A DNA stretch of 64,000 nt from Clostridia bacterium (GCA_900764105.1 CAAFMS010000011.1:1-64000), one strand, 5' to 3'. Counted from the stretch's first letter, positions 26,201 through 34,966 are shown. Made by a program: numbers and translations. Notes: generated by a model not told the origin, from the letters alone.

Positions 26201-27250
26201 ACGAAAGCCAACAAGGATGAACTTTCCCCCGGCGTTACCGAACTTATAAGGGTATATATCGCTCAGAAGAGAAAGATTTCCGTCGGCGACAAGATGGCGG
26301 GACGTTACGGAAACAAGGGCGTTATTTCGAGAATACTCCCCGAAGCGGATATGCCTTTCCTCGCGGACGGCACGCCCCTTCAGATAGTTCTTAACCCCCT
26401 CGGCGTTCCTTCCCGAATGAACATCGGACAGGTACTCGAAGTACACCTTTCGCTCGTATGTAAACAACTCGGCTGGAAGATCGCGACGCCCGTATTCGAC
26501 GGCGCGTCCGAGAAAGAAATCAAGGATCTTCTCGAAGAAAACCACTTTGTCAATCCTTACGGCGAAGTTGACGGAAAGATACAACTTTACGACGGCAGAA
26601 CGGGCGAACCGTTCGAACACAGAGTAACCGTCGGTTACATGTACATGATAAAACTTCACCACCTCGTAGACGATAAGATTCACGCGCGTTCGGTCGGACC
26701 TTACTCGGTCGTAACTCAGCAACCGCTCGGCGGTAAAGCGCAGTTCGGCGGACAGAGATTCGGAGAAATGGAAGTCTGGGCTTTGGAAGCCTACGGCGCG
26801 TCGCATATTCTTCAGGAAATTCTCACCGTAAAATCGGACGACGTAGTGGGCAGGGTCAAGACTTACGAATCGATCGTAAAGGGCAGCGATATTTCCGAAC
26901 CGGGTATTCCCGAGTCGTTTAAAGTTATGCTCAAAGAACTTCAGAGTCTTGCGCTCGATATGAAAGTTCTTACCGAAAATCACGAAGAAATCAATCTTAA
27001 AGACCTCACCGAGGATGCAGACGACGTCAACGTCAACGTCAGAGAGAAAGAGAACGTCGATTACGTCGATATCGGTCTCAACAAGAAAGAAGAGGCTCGC
27101 GAAGAGGACGACGAGGTCGGTTCTATATTCGACGATTATCAGGACGACGATTCGTTCGCGGAGGACGACGGCTTCAAGTCGAGCGACTTGTTCGACGACT
27201 TCGACGATCTGGACGACATCGACGCAGACACGGACGAAGACGACAATTAA
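23258..27250 (+). CDS. rpoB: RNA polymerase beta subunit
   Basis: 1330 aa. ATG 23258 follows AAAGGAG at 8 nt; an in-frame GTG at 23249 falls inside that site. Conserved blocks are all present, including the rifampicin pocket GSSQLSQFMDQ (~554) and THKRKLSALGPGGL (~572), where Asp, His and Ser at the classical resistance sites are wild-type, and the C-terminal GGKAQFGGQRFGEMEVWAL. A charged insertion around residues 395-450 (VEESKTAEDEMKPEEKKN) and a very acidic tail (~1275-1330) make it longer than the ~1190 aa of Bacillus. It is not preceded by rplJ-rplL as in most Firmicutes. Confidence 0.98.
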   Translation: MTRNLPLVKFGNVERRTFSKIKEVQPMPYLIEIQRDSYRSFIEEGISEVFEDFSPITDYSDRFELYFLDHSLSDKPKYDEKECRDRDATYAVPLKVKVRLVNKVTGEVLDQDVFMGELPKMTANGSFIINGAERVIVSQLVRSPGVYNGFEFSKTGRKMFGTTIIPNRGAWIEFEQDADNTLWVKVDRTRKLTATVLLRALGFGTDESIKAIFEDDPMIAATMDKDVAKSEGEGLFELYRRLRPGEVPTEEAVRQHLKNLFFDPRRYDCARVGRYKFNKRLNMGVRLPGLTAYEDIVNEDGELLVKKGDVITPKQAKLVQNSGINVVYVLTDDGRKHKIIANNAVDFEAVAGVSPRPFGLIENIYYPNFVFAKELADAVKDDTVENVAERYIDRINPLFYVEESKTAEDEMKPEEKKNAEKRRELRRRFVFACRAFFDILENGVPEKLTSEQKKNIKPLIDKLNHKHITTDDIIAAISLNLDLNYGIGSVDNIDHLGNRRVRSVGELLQNQFRIGINRLERVIKERMSTQDPKDITPSGLVNVRPVSSAIKEFFGSSQLSQFMDQTNPIAELTHKRKLSALGPGGLNRERATFEVRDVHYTHYGRMCPIETPEGQNIGLITSLSAYAKVNEYGFIESAYRKIDKATGKATDHVDYLTADEEDAFVVAQANEPLDEEGRFINERVACRRRDEITELPREEIDYMDVSPKQLVSVATALIPFLENCDTNRALMGSNMQRQAVPLLKPETPIVGTGIEAKIAYDSGVMIIAEKAGVVKAVSGSEIVVNENDGTTGGFDRVYTLKKFQRSNQGTCLNQKPIVKVGDIVEKGAILADGPATCDGELALGRNILIGFMTWEGYNYEDAILLSEKLVQNDIFTSIHIEEHEIECRETKLGNEEITRDIPNIGDDALKDLDEEGIIRIGAEVTSGDILVGKVSPKGETELTPEERLLRAIFGEKAREVKDTSLRVPHGEGGIVVDVKKFTKANKDELSPGVTELIRVYIAQKRKISVGDKMAGRYGNKGVISRILPEADMPFLADGTPLQIVLNPLGVPSRMNIGQVLEVHLSLVCKQLGWKIATPVFDGASEKEIKDLLEENHFVNPYGEVDGKIQLYDGRTGEPFEHRVTVGYMYMIKLHHLVDDKIHARSVGPYSVVTQQPLGGKAQFGGQRFGEMEVWALEAYGASHILQEILTVKSDDVVGRVKTYESIVKGSDISEPGIPESFKVMLKELQSLALDMKVLTENHEEINLKDLTEDADDVNVNVREKENVDYVDIGLNKKEEAREEDDEVGSIFDDYQDDDSFAEDDGFKSSDLFDDFDDLDDIDADTDEDDN

Positions 27251-27269
27251 ACGGGAGGCGTAGGAAAAT

Positions 27270-30200
27270 ATGTTTGAACTCAACAATTTCAATTCTTTGC
27301 AGATAGGCGTTGCATCTCCCGAGAAGATCAGAGAGTGGTCGTACGGCGAAGTAACCCGTCCCGAGACGATAAATTACAGAACGCAGAAACCCGAAAGAGA
27401 CGGTCTTTACTGCGAGAGAATTTTCGGACCTACCAAGGACTGGGAATGTCACTGCGGCAAATACAAAAGAATAAGATATAAAGGCATCATCTGCGAAAAG
27501 TGCGGCGTTGAAGTCACGAGAGCGAAGGTGAGAAGAGAGCGTATGGGTCATATCGAACTCGCCGCTCCCGTCTCGCATATCTGGTACTTCAAAGGCGTTC
27601 CTTCGAGAATAGGTCTTATGGTGGATATTCCGCCAAAGCAACTCGAACAGGTTATATATTTCGCCTGCTACGTAGTCCTCGACCCCGGTACTACCGACCT
27701 TCAATATAAACAGGTTATAAACGACAGGGAATACAGAGAGGCTTGCGATAAATTCGGCGAAAAGAGTTTTAAAGTCGGCATGGGCGCGGAGTCCATCAAG
27801 GAACTTTTAATGGCCATCGACCTCGACAAAGAGAGCGAGGAACTCAAAAAGACTATCACGGAAAATCCCGAAAGTCAGAAGAGCGCGAAGGCTATCAAGA
27901 GGCTCGACATCGTGGAAGCGTTCAGAAAGAGCGGCAGTCGCCCCGAATGGATGATTCTCGACGTCGTACCCGTAATTCCGCCCGAACTTCGTCCTATGAT
28001 TCAGCTCGACGGCGGAAGATTCGCGACGAGCGATTTAAACGACTTATACAGACGAGTCATCAACAGAAACAACCGTCTTAAAAAACTTATGGAATTCGGC
28101 GCGCCCGAAATTATCATAAGAAACGAAAAGAGAATGTTACAGGACGCGGTTGACGCCCTTATCGACAACGGCAGAAGAGGGAAAGCGGTATCGGGAGTAG
28201 GCAACAGAGACCTTAAATCCCTTTCGGCGATTCTCCGCGGTAAGCAGGGTCGTTTCCGTCAGAACCTCCTCGGTAAGCGTGTAGACTATTCCGGTCGTTC
28301 GGTTATCGTCGTAGGTCCCGAACTCAAACTCTATCAGTGCGGACTTCCCAAAGAAATGGCGATCGAACTCTTCAAACCGTTCGTTATGAAGAAACTCGTC
28401 GAACTCAATATATGTCATAATATAAAGAGCGCGAAGAGAACGGTTGAAAGAATGAAACCGTGCGTATGGGATATACTCGAGGGCGTTATCAAAGACCACC
28501 CCGTTCTTTTAAACCGCGCGCCGACTCTTCACAGATTATCCATTCAGGCGTTCGAGCCTGTCCTTATAGAGGGAAGAGCAATCAAACTTCACCCGCTCGT
28601 CTGCGGCGCGTTCAACGCCGACTTCGACGGAGACCAGATGGCTGTTCACGTTCCTCTTTCGATAGAGGCTCAGGCGGAAGCGAGATTTTTGATGCTCGCC
28701 TCCAACAACATTCTGAAACTTTCCGACGGTAAACCCGTTATGTCTCCTTCTCAGGATATGGTTTTAGGCTGCTATTACCTTACCATTACGAGAAAGGAAG
28801 AAGGAAAATATTACGACGAGAGAGAAACCGAGTACGTCCTTAAAGACGACGGCTTCTTCTACGACGAAAAGAACATTAAATTCATTCCGTCCGATATAGT
28901 AAAAGAAGAGAGATGCGTAGTCGTAAAAGCCGATAAAGACGGAGTTTACGGCAAATGCGAAAGAGCGATTAAAGAAATCGTCGTATCGTGTAAACTCACG
29001 AAGGAAGGAGACTCGGAAGAAAACGCGGTTGCGGTAAATTTCTATGAACCCGACGTTTATTCTTCGCCCGACGAAGCCCTTATGGCGTATCAGACCAAGC
29101 AACTTTGGTGTCAGGACGAAATTTACGTCAGAAAAGAGGTTATTCTTCCCGACGGAAAGAAATATTCGGGCATAATCAAGACTACCGCAGGCAGAATTAT
29201 CTTCAACGCGGGTATTCCGCAGGATATTACGGGCGCGAAGTTTACCGAAAGAAATCCCGAAGATCCCGACAGTTATCTGCAATACGTAATCAACTTCCTC
29301 GTAGGTAAGAGCCAACTCAAAAAGATAGTTGACGCTTGCTTCAAATCGAGAGGTTCGGTTTGCGCGGCAGACACGCTCGACTATATCAAATCGCTCGGTT
29401 ACAGATACTCGACTATCGCCGCTATTACTACTTCGGTTTTCGATATGCAGGTTCCGGACGACAAGAACGAAATTATCAAAAACGCGAGCGAACAGGTTAT
29501 CGCTATCGAAAAGAAGTTCAACAGAGGTATTCTGACCGATGACGAACGTTATAAAGCGGTAGTAGATATATGGACGAAAGCGACGGCGGACGTATCACAG
29601 GTTCTCCAACTTACCCTTCGTAAATTCAACCCGATATGGATGATGGCAGACTCGGGCGCGCGTGGTTCTATCGACCAGATAAAGCAACTTGCGGGAATGC
29701 GTGGTCTTATGACCAACCCGAACGGCAAAATTATAGAGATACCCGTTAAATCGTGCTTCCGTGAAGGTCTTACCGTTCTCGAATACTTCATTTCTTCGCA
29801 CGGCGGTCGTAAAGGTCTTGCCGATACGGCGTTAAAGACGGCTGACTCGGGATATCTTACGAGACGTCTCGTAGACGTATCGCACAACGTAATCATCAGA
29901 GAAGACGATTGCGGCGACGTCAAGGGCATGGAAATCGAGGCTATCAAGGGAATAAAAGGCGAGATTATCGAAAGTCTGGAAGACAGAATCAACGGCAGAT
30001 TTACTCCCGTTGACATTCTCGACCCCAAGACGGGCGACGTACTTGTCAAAGCCAACGAAATGATTACCGAGGACGACGCAAAGAAGATTTGCGCCGCGGG
30101 AATAGAAAAAGTTACGATAAGAAGCGTATTTACCTGTAAGTCTAAGTACGGCGTATGCGCTAAATGTTACGGAAAGAACATGAGTAACTCGCTTCCCGTA

Positions 30201-31085
30201 CAGATCGGCGAGGCGGTCGGTATTATCGCCGCTCAGTCCATCGGCGAACCCGGTACGCAGCTTACGATGAGAACGTTCCACACGGGCGGTATAGCGTCTA
30301 CGGGCGATATTACTCAAGGTTTGCCGAGAGTAGAGGAACTTTTCGAGGCGAGAAAACCGAAGGGCGAAGCGATTGTCTGCGAACACAGCGGTACGGTCAG
30401 CATCGTTGAAAAAGACGGTATTCGTCACGTTATGGTCAAGTCCCCCGAGGACGGCTCGGTTAAAGATTACGGCATACCGTTCAGCGCGGATCTGAGAGTT
30501 AAGTCGGGCGACGTCGTAGAACCCGGTTCGGTTCTTACCGGCGGTTCGGTCAACCCTCAGACTATTTTGAAGACTAAGGGCTTCAAATCGGTACAGGACT
30601 ATATTTTGAGAGAAGTACAGTCGGTATACCGCAGCCAAGGCGTTGACATTAACGACAAGCACGTTGAAATTATTGTAAATCAGATGCTTAGAAAGGTCAG
30701 AATACTTTCGAGCGGAGACACGGGCTTCCTTCCGGGCGAATGCGTGGATATGCTTGTTTTAGACGAAGAGAACAGCAAGGTACTCGAAAACGGCGGAGTT
30801 CCCGCTATCGCGAAGAGAATACTTCTCGGAATTACGAAAGCGGCTCTTGCAACCGAATCGTTCCTTTCGGCGGCTTCCTTCCAGGAGACTTCCAAAGTTC
30901 TTACGGACGCGGCTATTCACAACAAGATCGACCCGCTTATGGGACTTAAAGAGAACGTTATTATCGGTAAACTTATCCCCGCAGGTACGGGCGTAAAAGA
31001 CTACAAGAATCTTTCTCCGCAGTACAACTCGATAAGAGGAACGATTGACGCCGCGGGCGATGAAAGCGACGAGGAAGTGGGCTGA
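27270..31085 (+). CDS. rpoC: RNA polymerase beta' subunit
   Basis: 1271 aa, complete. N-terminal zinc site CHCGKY...CEKCG (~61-80), the bridge/clamp regions, active-site NADFDGDQMAVHVPL (~449-463) with the three Mg-binding Asp, and the second zinc site formed by CGD (~882) and CKSKYGVCAKC (~955-965). It follows rpoB by 19 nt after GGGAGG. Downstream there is no str operon; a strong terminator ends the unit. The bases just after the stop include one copy of the 13-14 bp repeat motif. Confidence 0.98.
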   Translation: MFELNNFNSLQIGVASPEKIREWSYGEVTRPETINYRTQKPERDGLYCERIFGPTKDWECHCGKYKRIRYKGIICEKCGVEVTRAKVRRERMGHIELAAPVSHIWYFKGVPSRIGLMVDIPPKQLEQVIYFACYVVLDPGTTDLQYKQVINDREYREACDKFGEKSFKVGMGAESIKELLMAIDLDKESEELKKTITENPESQKSAKAIKRLDIVEAFRKSGSRPEWMILDVVPVIPPELRPMIQLDGGRFATSDLNDLYRRVINRNNRLKKLMEFGAPEIIIRNEKRMLQDAVDALIDNGRRGKAVSGVGNRDLKSLSAILRGKQGRFRQNLLGKRVDYSGRSVIVVGPELKLYQCGLPKEMAIELFKPFVMKKLVELNICHNIKSAKRTVERMKPCVWDILEGVIKDHPVLLNRAPTLHRLSIQAFEPVLIEGRAIKLHPLVCGAFNADFDGDQMAVHVPLSIEAQAEARFLMLASNNILKLSDGKPVMSPSQDMVLGCYYLTITRKEEGKYYDERETEYVLKDDGFFYDEKNIKFIPSDIVKEERCVVVKADKDGVYGKCERAIKEIVVSCKLTKEGDSEENAVAVNFYEPDVYSSPDEALMAYQTKQLWCQDEIYVRKEVILPDGKKYSGIIKTTAGRIIFNAGIPQDITGAKFTERNPEDPDSYLQYVINFLVGKSQLKKIVDACFKSRGSVCAADTLDYIKSLGYRYSTIAAITTSVFDMQVPDDKNEIIKNASEQVIAIEKKFNRGILTDDERYKAVVDIWTKATADVSQVLQLTLRKFNPIWMMADSGARGSIDQIKQLAGMRGLMTNPNGKIIEIPVKSCFREGLTVLEYFISSHGGRKGLADTALKTADSGYLTRRLVDVSHNVIIREDDCGDVKGMEIEAIKGIKGEIIESLEDRINGRFTPVDILDPKTGDVLVKANEMITEDDAKKICAAGIEKVTIRSVFTCKSKYGVCAKCYGKNMSNSLPVQIGEAVGIIAAQSIGEPGTQLTMRTFHTGGIASTGDITQGLPRVEELFEARKPKGEAIVCEHSGTVSIVEKDGIRHVMVKSPEDGSVKDYGIPFSADLRVKSGDVVEPGSVLTGGSVNPQTILKTKGFKSVQDYILREVQSVYRSQGVDINDKHVEIIVNQMLRKVRILSSGDTGFLPGECVDMLVLDEENSKVLENGGVPAIAKRILLGITKAALATESFLSAASFQETSKVLTDAAIHNKIDPLMGLKENVIIGKLIPAGTGVKDYKNLSPQYNSIRGTIDAAGDESDEEVG

Positions 31086-31165
31086 TAAGTCGATTAACGG
31101 TGATTTTTATTAGTCAACGGATAATGTAAGAGTATTAGCCGATAATTGCAAACAATAAAAAAACG

Positions 31166-31197
31166 AGAGCCGAAGGCGTATGCCTTCGGCTCTTTTA
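31166..31197 (+). terminator. Terminator of rpoBC
   Basis: 12-bp stem AGAGCCGAAGGC/GCCTTCGGCTCT with loop GTAT followed by TTT. Confidence 0.88.
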
Positions 31198-31215
31198 CTG
31201 TTTAATCTAACGTAT

Positions 31216-31391
31216 CCTTGCTTTCCCCTTTGGGGAAAGTGACTTGACGGAATGAAATGGAAGTCAAGACGATAGAGGTTGGTAACGACAAAAATTTAAA
31301 CACCCGCAATTATTTTAAGAATAAGACCTCTCTTGTCTTTTACTCGCTTCGCTCGCAAAATCCACTCTCCCCAGAGGGGAAAGCAAGATTA
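31216..31391. repeat. MITE-like repeat with terminal inverted repeats
   Basis: Ends CTTGCTTTCCCCTTTGGGG and, inverted, CCCCAGAGGGGAAAGCAAG. Bases 31216-31275 match 157-216 in reverse with three differences. It is a non-coding element of ~175 bp; the rest of 31392-31532 holds only a copy of the 14-bp motif at 31487-31500. Confidence 0.7.
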
Positions 31392-31486
31392 TTTTCATCG
31401 GGAGAGCATACCCCGAAGGTGGAAGCGAATTGTATTTCATTCGTTATATATTTTAACAAAATGGTAAACCGTGAAAAAAGTTAGTC

Positions 31487-31500
31487 TATAAGTCGATTAT
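31487..31500. repeat. Copy of the TATAAGTCGATTAT motif
   Basis: One of eight near-exact copies in the window (others near 20008, 31084, 31972, 34828, 36126, 45565, 62679). This one sits between the MITE-like element and the end of the PflX-like gene. Role unknown. Confidence 0.6.
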
Positions 31501-31532
31501 CGAGCGAAATTTATCGCCATTAGATTAATTTT

Positions 31533-32399
31533 TTAAAAATCCCACTGCGGAATAAAACTCTCGCTCGCCGAACCGAGTTCCTGAGCGTAGTATTCCGTTA
31601 TTCCGAGAGATAACAATTTTTCGTAAACTCTGTCGTATTCGCCCTTTGTGATATGCCTTTGGAGTTCGGGGTACTTGTCTGTGTTTCCGAACGGCGTGTA
31701 TTGCGCCATTAAGGAAATATACGCTCCGTTTTCCTTGTTGTCCGCAAACCATTCGAGTAGTTTTTTGCTGTCGGGTACGCCGAGGGGCATTATCATGTGC
31801 CTTACTATAACCCCCGACTTCATCATTCCGTCCTCTCCGAACGTCGTCTTTTTGGACTGCATCATAAATTTAATCGCCTTGGACGCCGTCTCGAAATAGT
31901 CGCGCCTACCGGTGTACCTCTCGGATAAATCGGGCGAGTAAAATTTCAGATCGGGCAGGTAAATGTCCGCGTATAAGTCGATTATCCGCAACGTTTCGAG
32001 AGTTTCATAAGAATGGGTATTGTAAACCACAGGTATTTTCGGACGGTAAATTTCAAACGCCTCCGCTAATTTTCTCACGAAATGCGTAGGTGTTACGAGG
32101 TTTATATTGCTTGCTCCCATATCTTCGAGTTGTCTGAAAATATCGGCAAGTTCTCTCGGCGAGACTTCCTTGCCGCGTTCGGAACGAGACAGCGTGTAGT
32201 TCTGGCAAAATACGCAGCGAAGCGAACAGCCCGTAAAAAATATCGTTCCCGACCCGTTTTTACCGCTTATCGGCGGTTCCTCGTATTTGTGCAGATAGTA
32301 TTTCGCTATCCGCATTTCGTTTTTTTCTCCGCAAGCCCCGATTTGAATATCTCTGTCTACGAGGCAATTTTTCGGACAAAGTCCGCAGTTGGTTTTCAT
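31533..32399 (-). CDS. PflX-like radical SAM protein (COG1313)
   Basis: 288 aa cytoplasmic radical SAM enzyme. N-terminal Cys motif CGLCPKNC and GACG (residues 5-24), then GSGTIFFTGC, and the 4Fe-4S motif CSLRCVFCQN (~58-67). The family resembles the activating enzyme of pyruvate formate-lyase but is uncharacterised; the N-terminal extra cysteines are typical of PflX. It is divergent from metK, which makes its cosubstrate SAM. Its promoter leaves only about one nucleotide of leader, so translation is probably leaderless. No glycyl radical enzyme gene is nearby. Confidence 0.9.
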   Translation of the reverse strand: MKTNCGLCPKNCLVDRDIQIGACGEKNEMRIAKYYLHKYEEPPISGKNGSGTIFFTGCSLRCVFCQNYTLSRSERGKEVSPRELADIFRQLEDMGASNINLVTPTHFVRKLAEAFEIYRPKIPVVYNTHSYETLETLRIIDLYADIYLPDLKFYSPDLSERYTGRRDYFETASKAIKFMMQSKKTTFGEDGMMKSGVIVRHMIMPLGVPDSKKLLEWFADNKENGAYISLMAQYTPFGNTDKYPELQRHITKGEYDRVYEKLLSLGITEYYAQELGSASESFIPQWDF

Positions 32400-32406
32400 A
32401 TTTCAG

Positions 32407-32435
32407 ATTATATCATTACGCAAAGAATTTGACAA
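32407..32435 (-). promoter_or_regulatory. Promoter of the PflX-like gene
   Basis: Minus strand TTGTCA (32435-32430), 17 nt, TATAAT (32412-32407), 7 nt before the ATG at 32399. Its -35 box overlaps the -35 box of the metK promoter on the other strand. Confidence 0.65.
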
Positions 32436-32457
32436 GCGAATAGTTTTGATATATAAT
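32429..32457 (+). promoter_or_regulatory. Consensus promoter of metK
   Basis: TTGACA (32429-32434), 17 nt, TATAAT (32452-32457). The leader of ~45 nt has AGAGG ahead of the ATG and is too short for a SAM riboswitch. Confidence 0.85.
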
Positions 32458-32506
32458 AATATCGACCACATACAATGACCACAAATACATTGAAGAGGTT
32501 TTTAGT

Positions 32507-33679
32507 ATGAACAAATTTTTCACAAGCGAAAGCGTGACAGAAGGGCATCCCGATAAAATCTGCGACCAGATTTCGGATGCCGTTTTAGACGCTATTTTAG
32601 CAAACGACCCTATGGCGAGAGTTGCGTGCGAGACGTCGGCAACGACCGGTCTCGTTCTTGTTATGGGTGAAATTTCTACCGAGTGCTACGTTGATATTCA
32701 GCATATCGTAAGAGAGACCATTCGCGAAATCGGTTACGACAGGGCAAAGTACGGCTTCGATTGCGACACCTGCGCGGTACTTACGAGTATTCACGAACAG
32801 AGCGCGGACATTGCTCTCGGCGTCGACGATTCCGTGGAACACAGAGAAACGGGCGTCGAAGCGGACAAATTCGGCGCGGGCGATCAGGGTATGATGTTCG
32901 GCTACGCCACGAACGAGACGGAAGAGTATATGCCTATGGCGATTACTCTCGCGCATAAATTAACCCGTAAACTCACCGAGGTCAGAAAGAGCGGTTTGCT
33001 TCCGTATCTTCGACCCGACGGGAAAAGTCAGGTTACCGTCGAATACGAGGACGGCAAGGTCAAGAGAATAGATACCATAGTCGTTTCCACTCAGCACAGC
33101 GAGCAGGTTTCGACCGAAAAGTTGAGAAGCGACGTTAAAAAGTACGTCATCGAGGCGAGTTTGCCTGCAAGTCTTATTGACGAAAAGACGAAATATTATA
33201 TCAATCCGACGGGCAGATTTGAAATCGGCGGACCGCACGGGGACAGCGGACTTACGGGCAGAAAAATTATAGTTGACACCTACGGCGGAAGTTGTCCGCA
33301 CGGCGGCGGCGCATTCTCGGGCAAAGACCCGACGAAAGTTGACAGAAGCGCGGCGTATATGGCAAGATATATCTGCAAAAATATCGTTGCCGCTGGACTT
33401 GCCGACGAATGTACTCTGGAAGTCGCTTACGCAATCGGCGTTGCGAGACCCGTTTCGCTTTTCGTGAACACCAAAGGCACGGGAAAACTTCCCGACGACA
33501 AAATAGCGGATATTATTGCGAAAGAATTCGATATGAGACCCGCTTCGATAATCAAGACGCTCGACCTTCGAAGACCGATTTACAAGGCAACGGCGGCTTA
33601 CGGACATTTCGGCAGACCCGAGTTTCCGTGGGAGAGGCTCGACAGGGTAGCCGACCTTAAGAAATATCTCAATAAATAA
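32507..33679 (+). CDS. metK: S-adenosylmethionine synthetase
   Basis: 390 aa, full-length; makes SAM from methionine and ATP in the cytoplasm. Signature motifs are all present: EGHPDKICDQISDAVLDA (residues 10-27), GAGDQGMMFGYA (~124), and GGPHGDSGLTGRKIIVDTYG (~245) with the phosphate-binding loop. AGAGG precedes the ATG. It has its own promoter and terminator and is monocistronic. Confidence 0.98.
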   Translation: MNKFFTSESVTEGHPDKICDQISDAVLDAILANDPMARVACETSATTGLVLVMGEISTECYVDIQHIVRETIREIGYDRAKYGFDCDTCAVLTSIHEQSADIALGVDDSVEHRETGVEADKFGAGDQGMMFGYATNETEEYMPMAITLAHKLTRKLTEVRKSGLLPYLRPDGKSQVTVEYEDGKVKRIDTIVVSTQHSEQVSTEKLRSDVKKYVIEASLPASLIDEKTKYYINPTGRFEIGGPHGDSGLTGRKIIVDTYGGSCPHGGGAFSGKDPTKVDRSAAYMARYICKNIVAAGLADECTLEVAYAIGVARPVSLFVNTKGTGKLPDDKIADIIAKEFDMRPASIIKTLDLRRPIYKATAAYGHFGRPEFPWERLDRVADLKKYLNK

Positions 33680-33703
33680 AGAGAATCGATAAAAACGAAA
33701 CCG

Positions 33704-33740
33704 AAAAAAGGTACCTGAACGTATAGTCGGGTACCTTTTT
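33704..33740 (+). terminator. Terminator of metK
   Basis: AAAAAAGGTACC and GGTACCTTTTT pair around a 14-nt loop, with a U-tract. Confidence 0.8.
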
Positions 33741-33765
33741 ATGTTCATACTATTATTTCTTTTAT

Positions 33766-33943
33766 CGGGACGTCGGGGCGCCGTCCCCTACGGCAATATA
33801 TAGAAAATCGCTTTATTTAATAAAAGGAATTTTTCAACTATGTTTATTGCTTGCAGATTGATTAAAATTTCGCAAGCGATAGACGTATCAATCCATAGGC
33901 GTTTTATTTCGATGATTGTAGGGGACGGCGCCTCGACGTCCCG
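33766..33943. repeat. Pair of 26-bp inverted repeats
   Basis: Arms 33766-33791 and 33918-33943 (GGGACGTCGRGGCGCCGTCC core) match in inverted orientation with one difference and enclose ~126 AT-rich bases without a gene. It looks like a short intergenic repeat element distinct from the MITE-like family. Confidence 0.7.
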
Positions 33944-33973
33944 TATTTACAGCCTGTTTTTATTTGTGTTTTA

Positions 33974-34696
33974 TTAGTCGTCTCTGCGTTTGAACATCGA
34001 GATAAGAACTATAAACCTTAAAAGGTAGAGGAACGATACGACCAACGACGCAACGTAAGTCATTGCCGCGGCGGTCAGAACTTTTCTCGCCTGCGATAAT
34101 TCTCTGTCGTTAAGAACGTCAGACGAAGATAACATTTTAAGTGCCCTTCTCGACGCGTCTATTTCGACGGGTAGGGTAACGAGCGCGAAAATCGTCGTCA
34201 GCGAGTAGAGAACGATGCCTATTGCGATTATAACCGTCGGAACTTCACTCGAGGTTATAAAGAAACTGAGTATTACGCCGATTACCGCGACGGGAACGGC
34301 GAGCATCGAACCGATATTCGTAACGGGTACGAGTATAGAACGCAAAGTCATTAAAAACGACCCCGTGTGCTTCTGTACGGCGTGACCGCATTCGTGCGCG
34401 GCAACCGCAAGCGATGCTATATCCGTTCCGCTATAAGTGCTGTCCGAAAGACTCAGAACGTCGTTCGACGGGTTGTAATTATCCGTGAGATGTCCCGAAA
34501 CTCTGCGGACGTCAACGCTTCTTATGCCTTGATGTTCGAGTATCATTTCGCTCATTTCGTTCGCGGTCCAACCCGATTCCGATTGAACTTTCGAGTATTT
34601 CTTAAACCTCGCGTTTATCATTATCTGGCATATAAACGCGAAAATAAACCCGGGAACGACTATTATCAAGGAACCGTAAATAATTAAGTAAAGCAT
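33974..34696 (-). CDS. Neutral zinc metallopeptidase (YugP type)
   Basis: 240 aa membrane-bound metalloprotease. Helix at the N-terminus (~2-25), the zinc motif HECGHAVQ (~95), two hydrophobic helices in the centre (~112-155) and one near the C-terminus. The family is common in Firmicutes (YugP, PF04298-like); the substrate is unknown, with membrane protein quality control the usual guess. GGAGGG precedes the ATG. Stands alone, divergent from the kinase gene. Confidence 0.9.
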   Translation of the reverse strand: MLYLIIYGSLIIVVPGFIFAFICQIMINARFKKYSKVQSESGWTANEMSEMILEHQGIRSVDVRRVSGHLTDNYNPSNDVLSLSDSTYSGTDIASLAVAAHECGHAVQKHTGSFLMTLRSILVPVTNIGSMLAVPVAVIGVILSFFITSSEVPTVIIAIGIVLYSLTTIFALVTLPVEIDASRRALKMLSSSDVLNDRELSQARKVLTAAAMTYVASLVVSFLYLLRFIVLISMFKRRDD

Positions 34697-34743
34697 ATTT
34701 CCCTCCGAATTTATACTATATAGTATTCTTGTTTGATACGTTT

Positions 34744-34772
34744 ATATTAGCATTTGTGTAAGAATTTGTCAA
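34744..34772 (-). promoter_or_regulatory. Promoter of the zinc peptidase gene
   Basis: Minus strand TTGACA (34772-34767), 17 nt, TAATAT (34749-34744). The upstream gap also holds a copy of the 14-bp repeat motif at 34828-34841. Confidence 0.6.
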
Positions 34773-34906
34773 GCGAAAGCGTTGTGAGAATTGTGTATAA
34801 AATAAAATCACATCATAAAAACCTGCCTATAAGTCGATTATTTGAACATTTTGATTTCACAGACCGTAATTTCAGACAAAATCCGATAAATTTTTAAAAA
34901 AAAGCA

Positions 34907-34935
34907 TTGCATAAATCGCGTGAATATGATATAAT
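34907..34935 (+). promoter_or_regulatory. Promoter of the sugar kinase gene
   Basis: TTGCAT (34907-34912), 17 nt, TATAAT (34930-34935), about 30 nt before the ATG with GGAGACG as ribosome binding site. Confidence 0.7.
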
Positions 34936-34966
34936 ATAGAGGTGACTACGATAACGGAGACGTGAA

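Noticed and set aside
25982..27292. 436-codon open frame antisense to rpoB
   Set aside because: It is a reading-frame shadow of the GA-rich codons of rpoB; no ribosome binding site and no family resemblance.
32400..32506. SAM riboswitch ahead of metK
   Set aside because: The leader is only about 45 nt after the promoter and shows no conserved riboswitch core.
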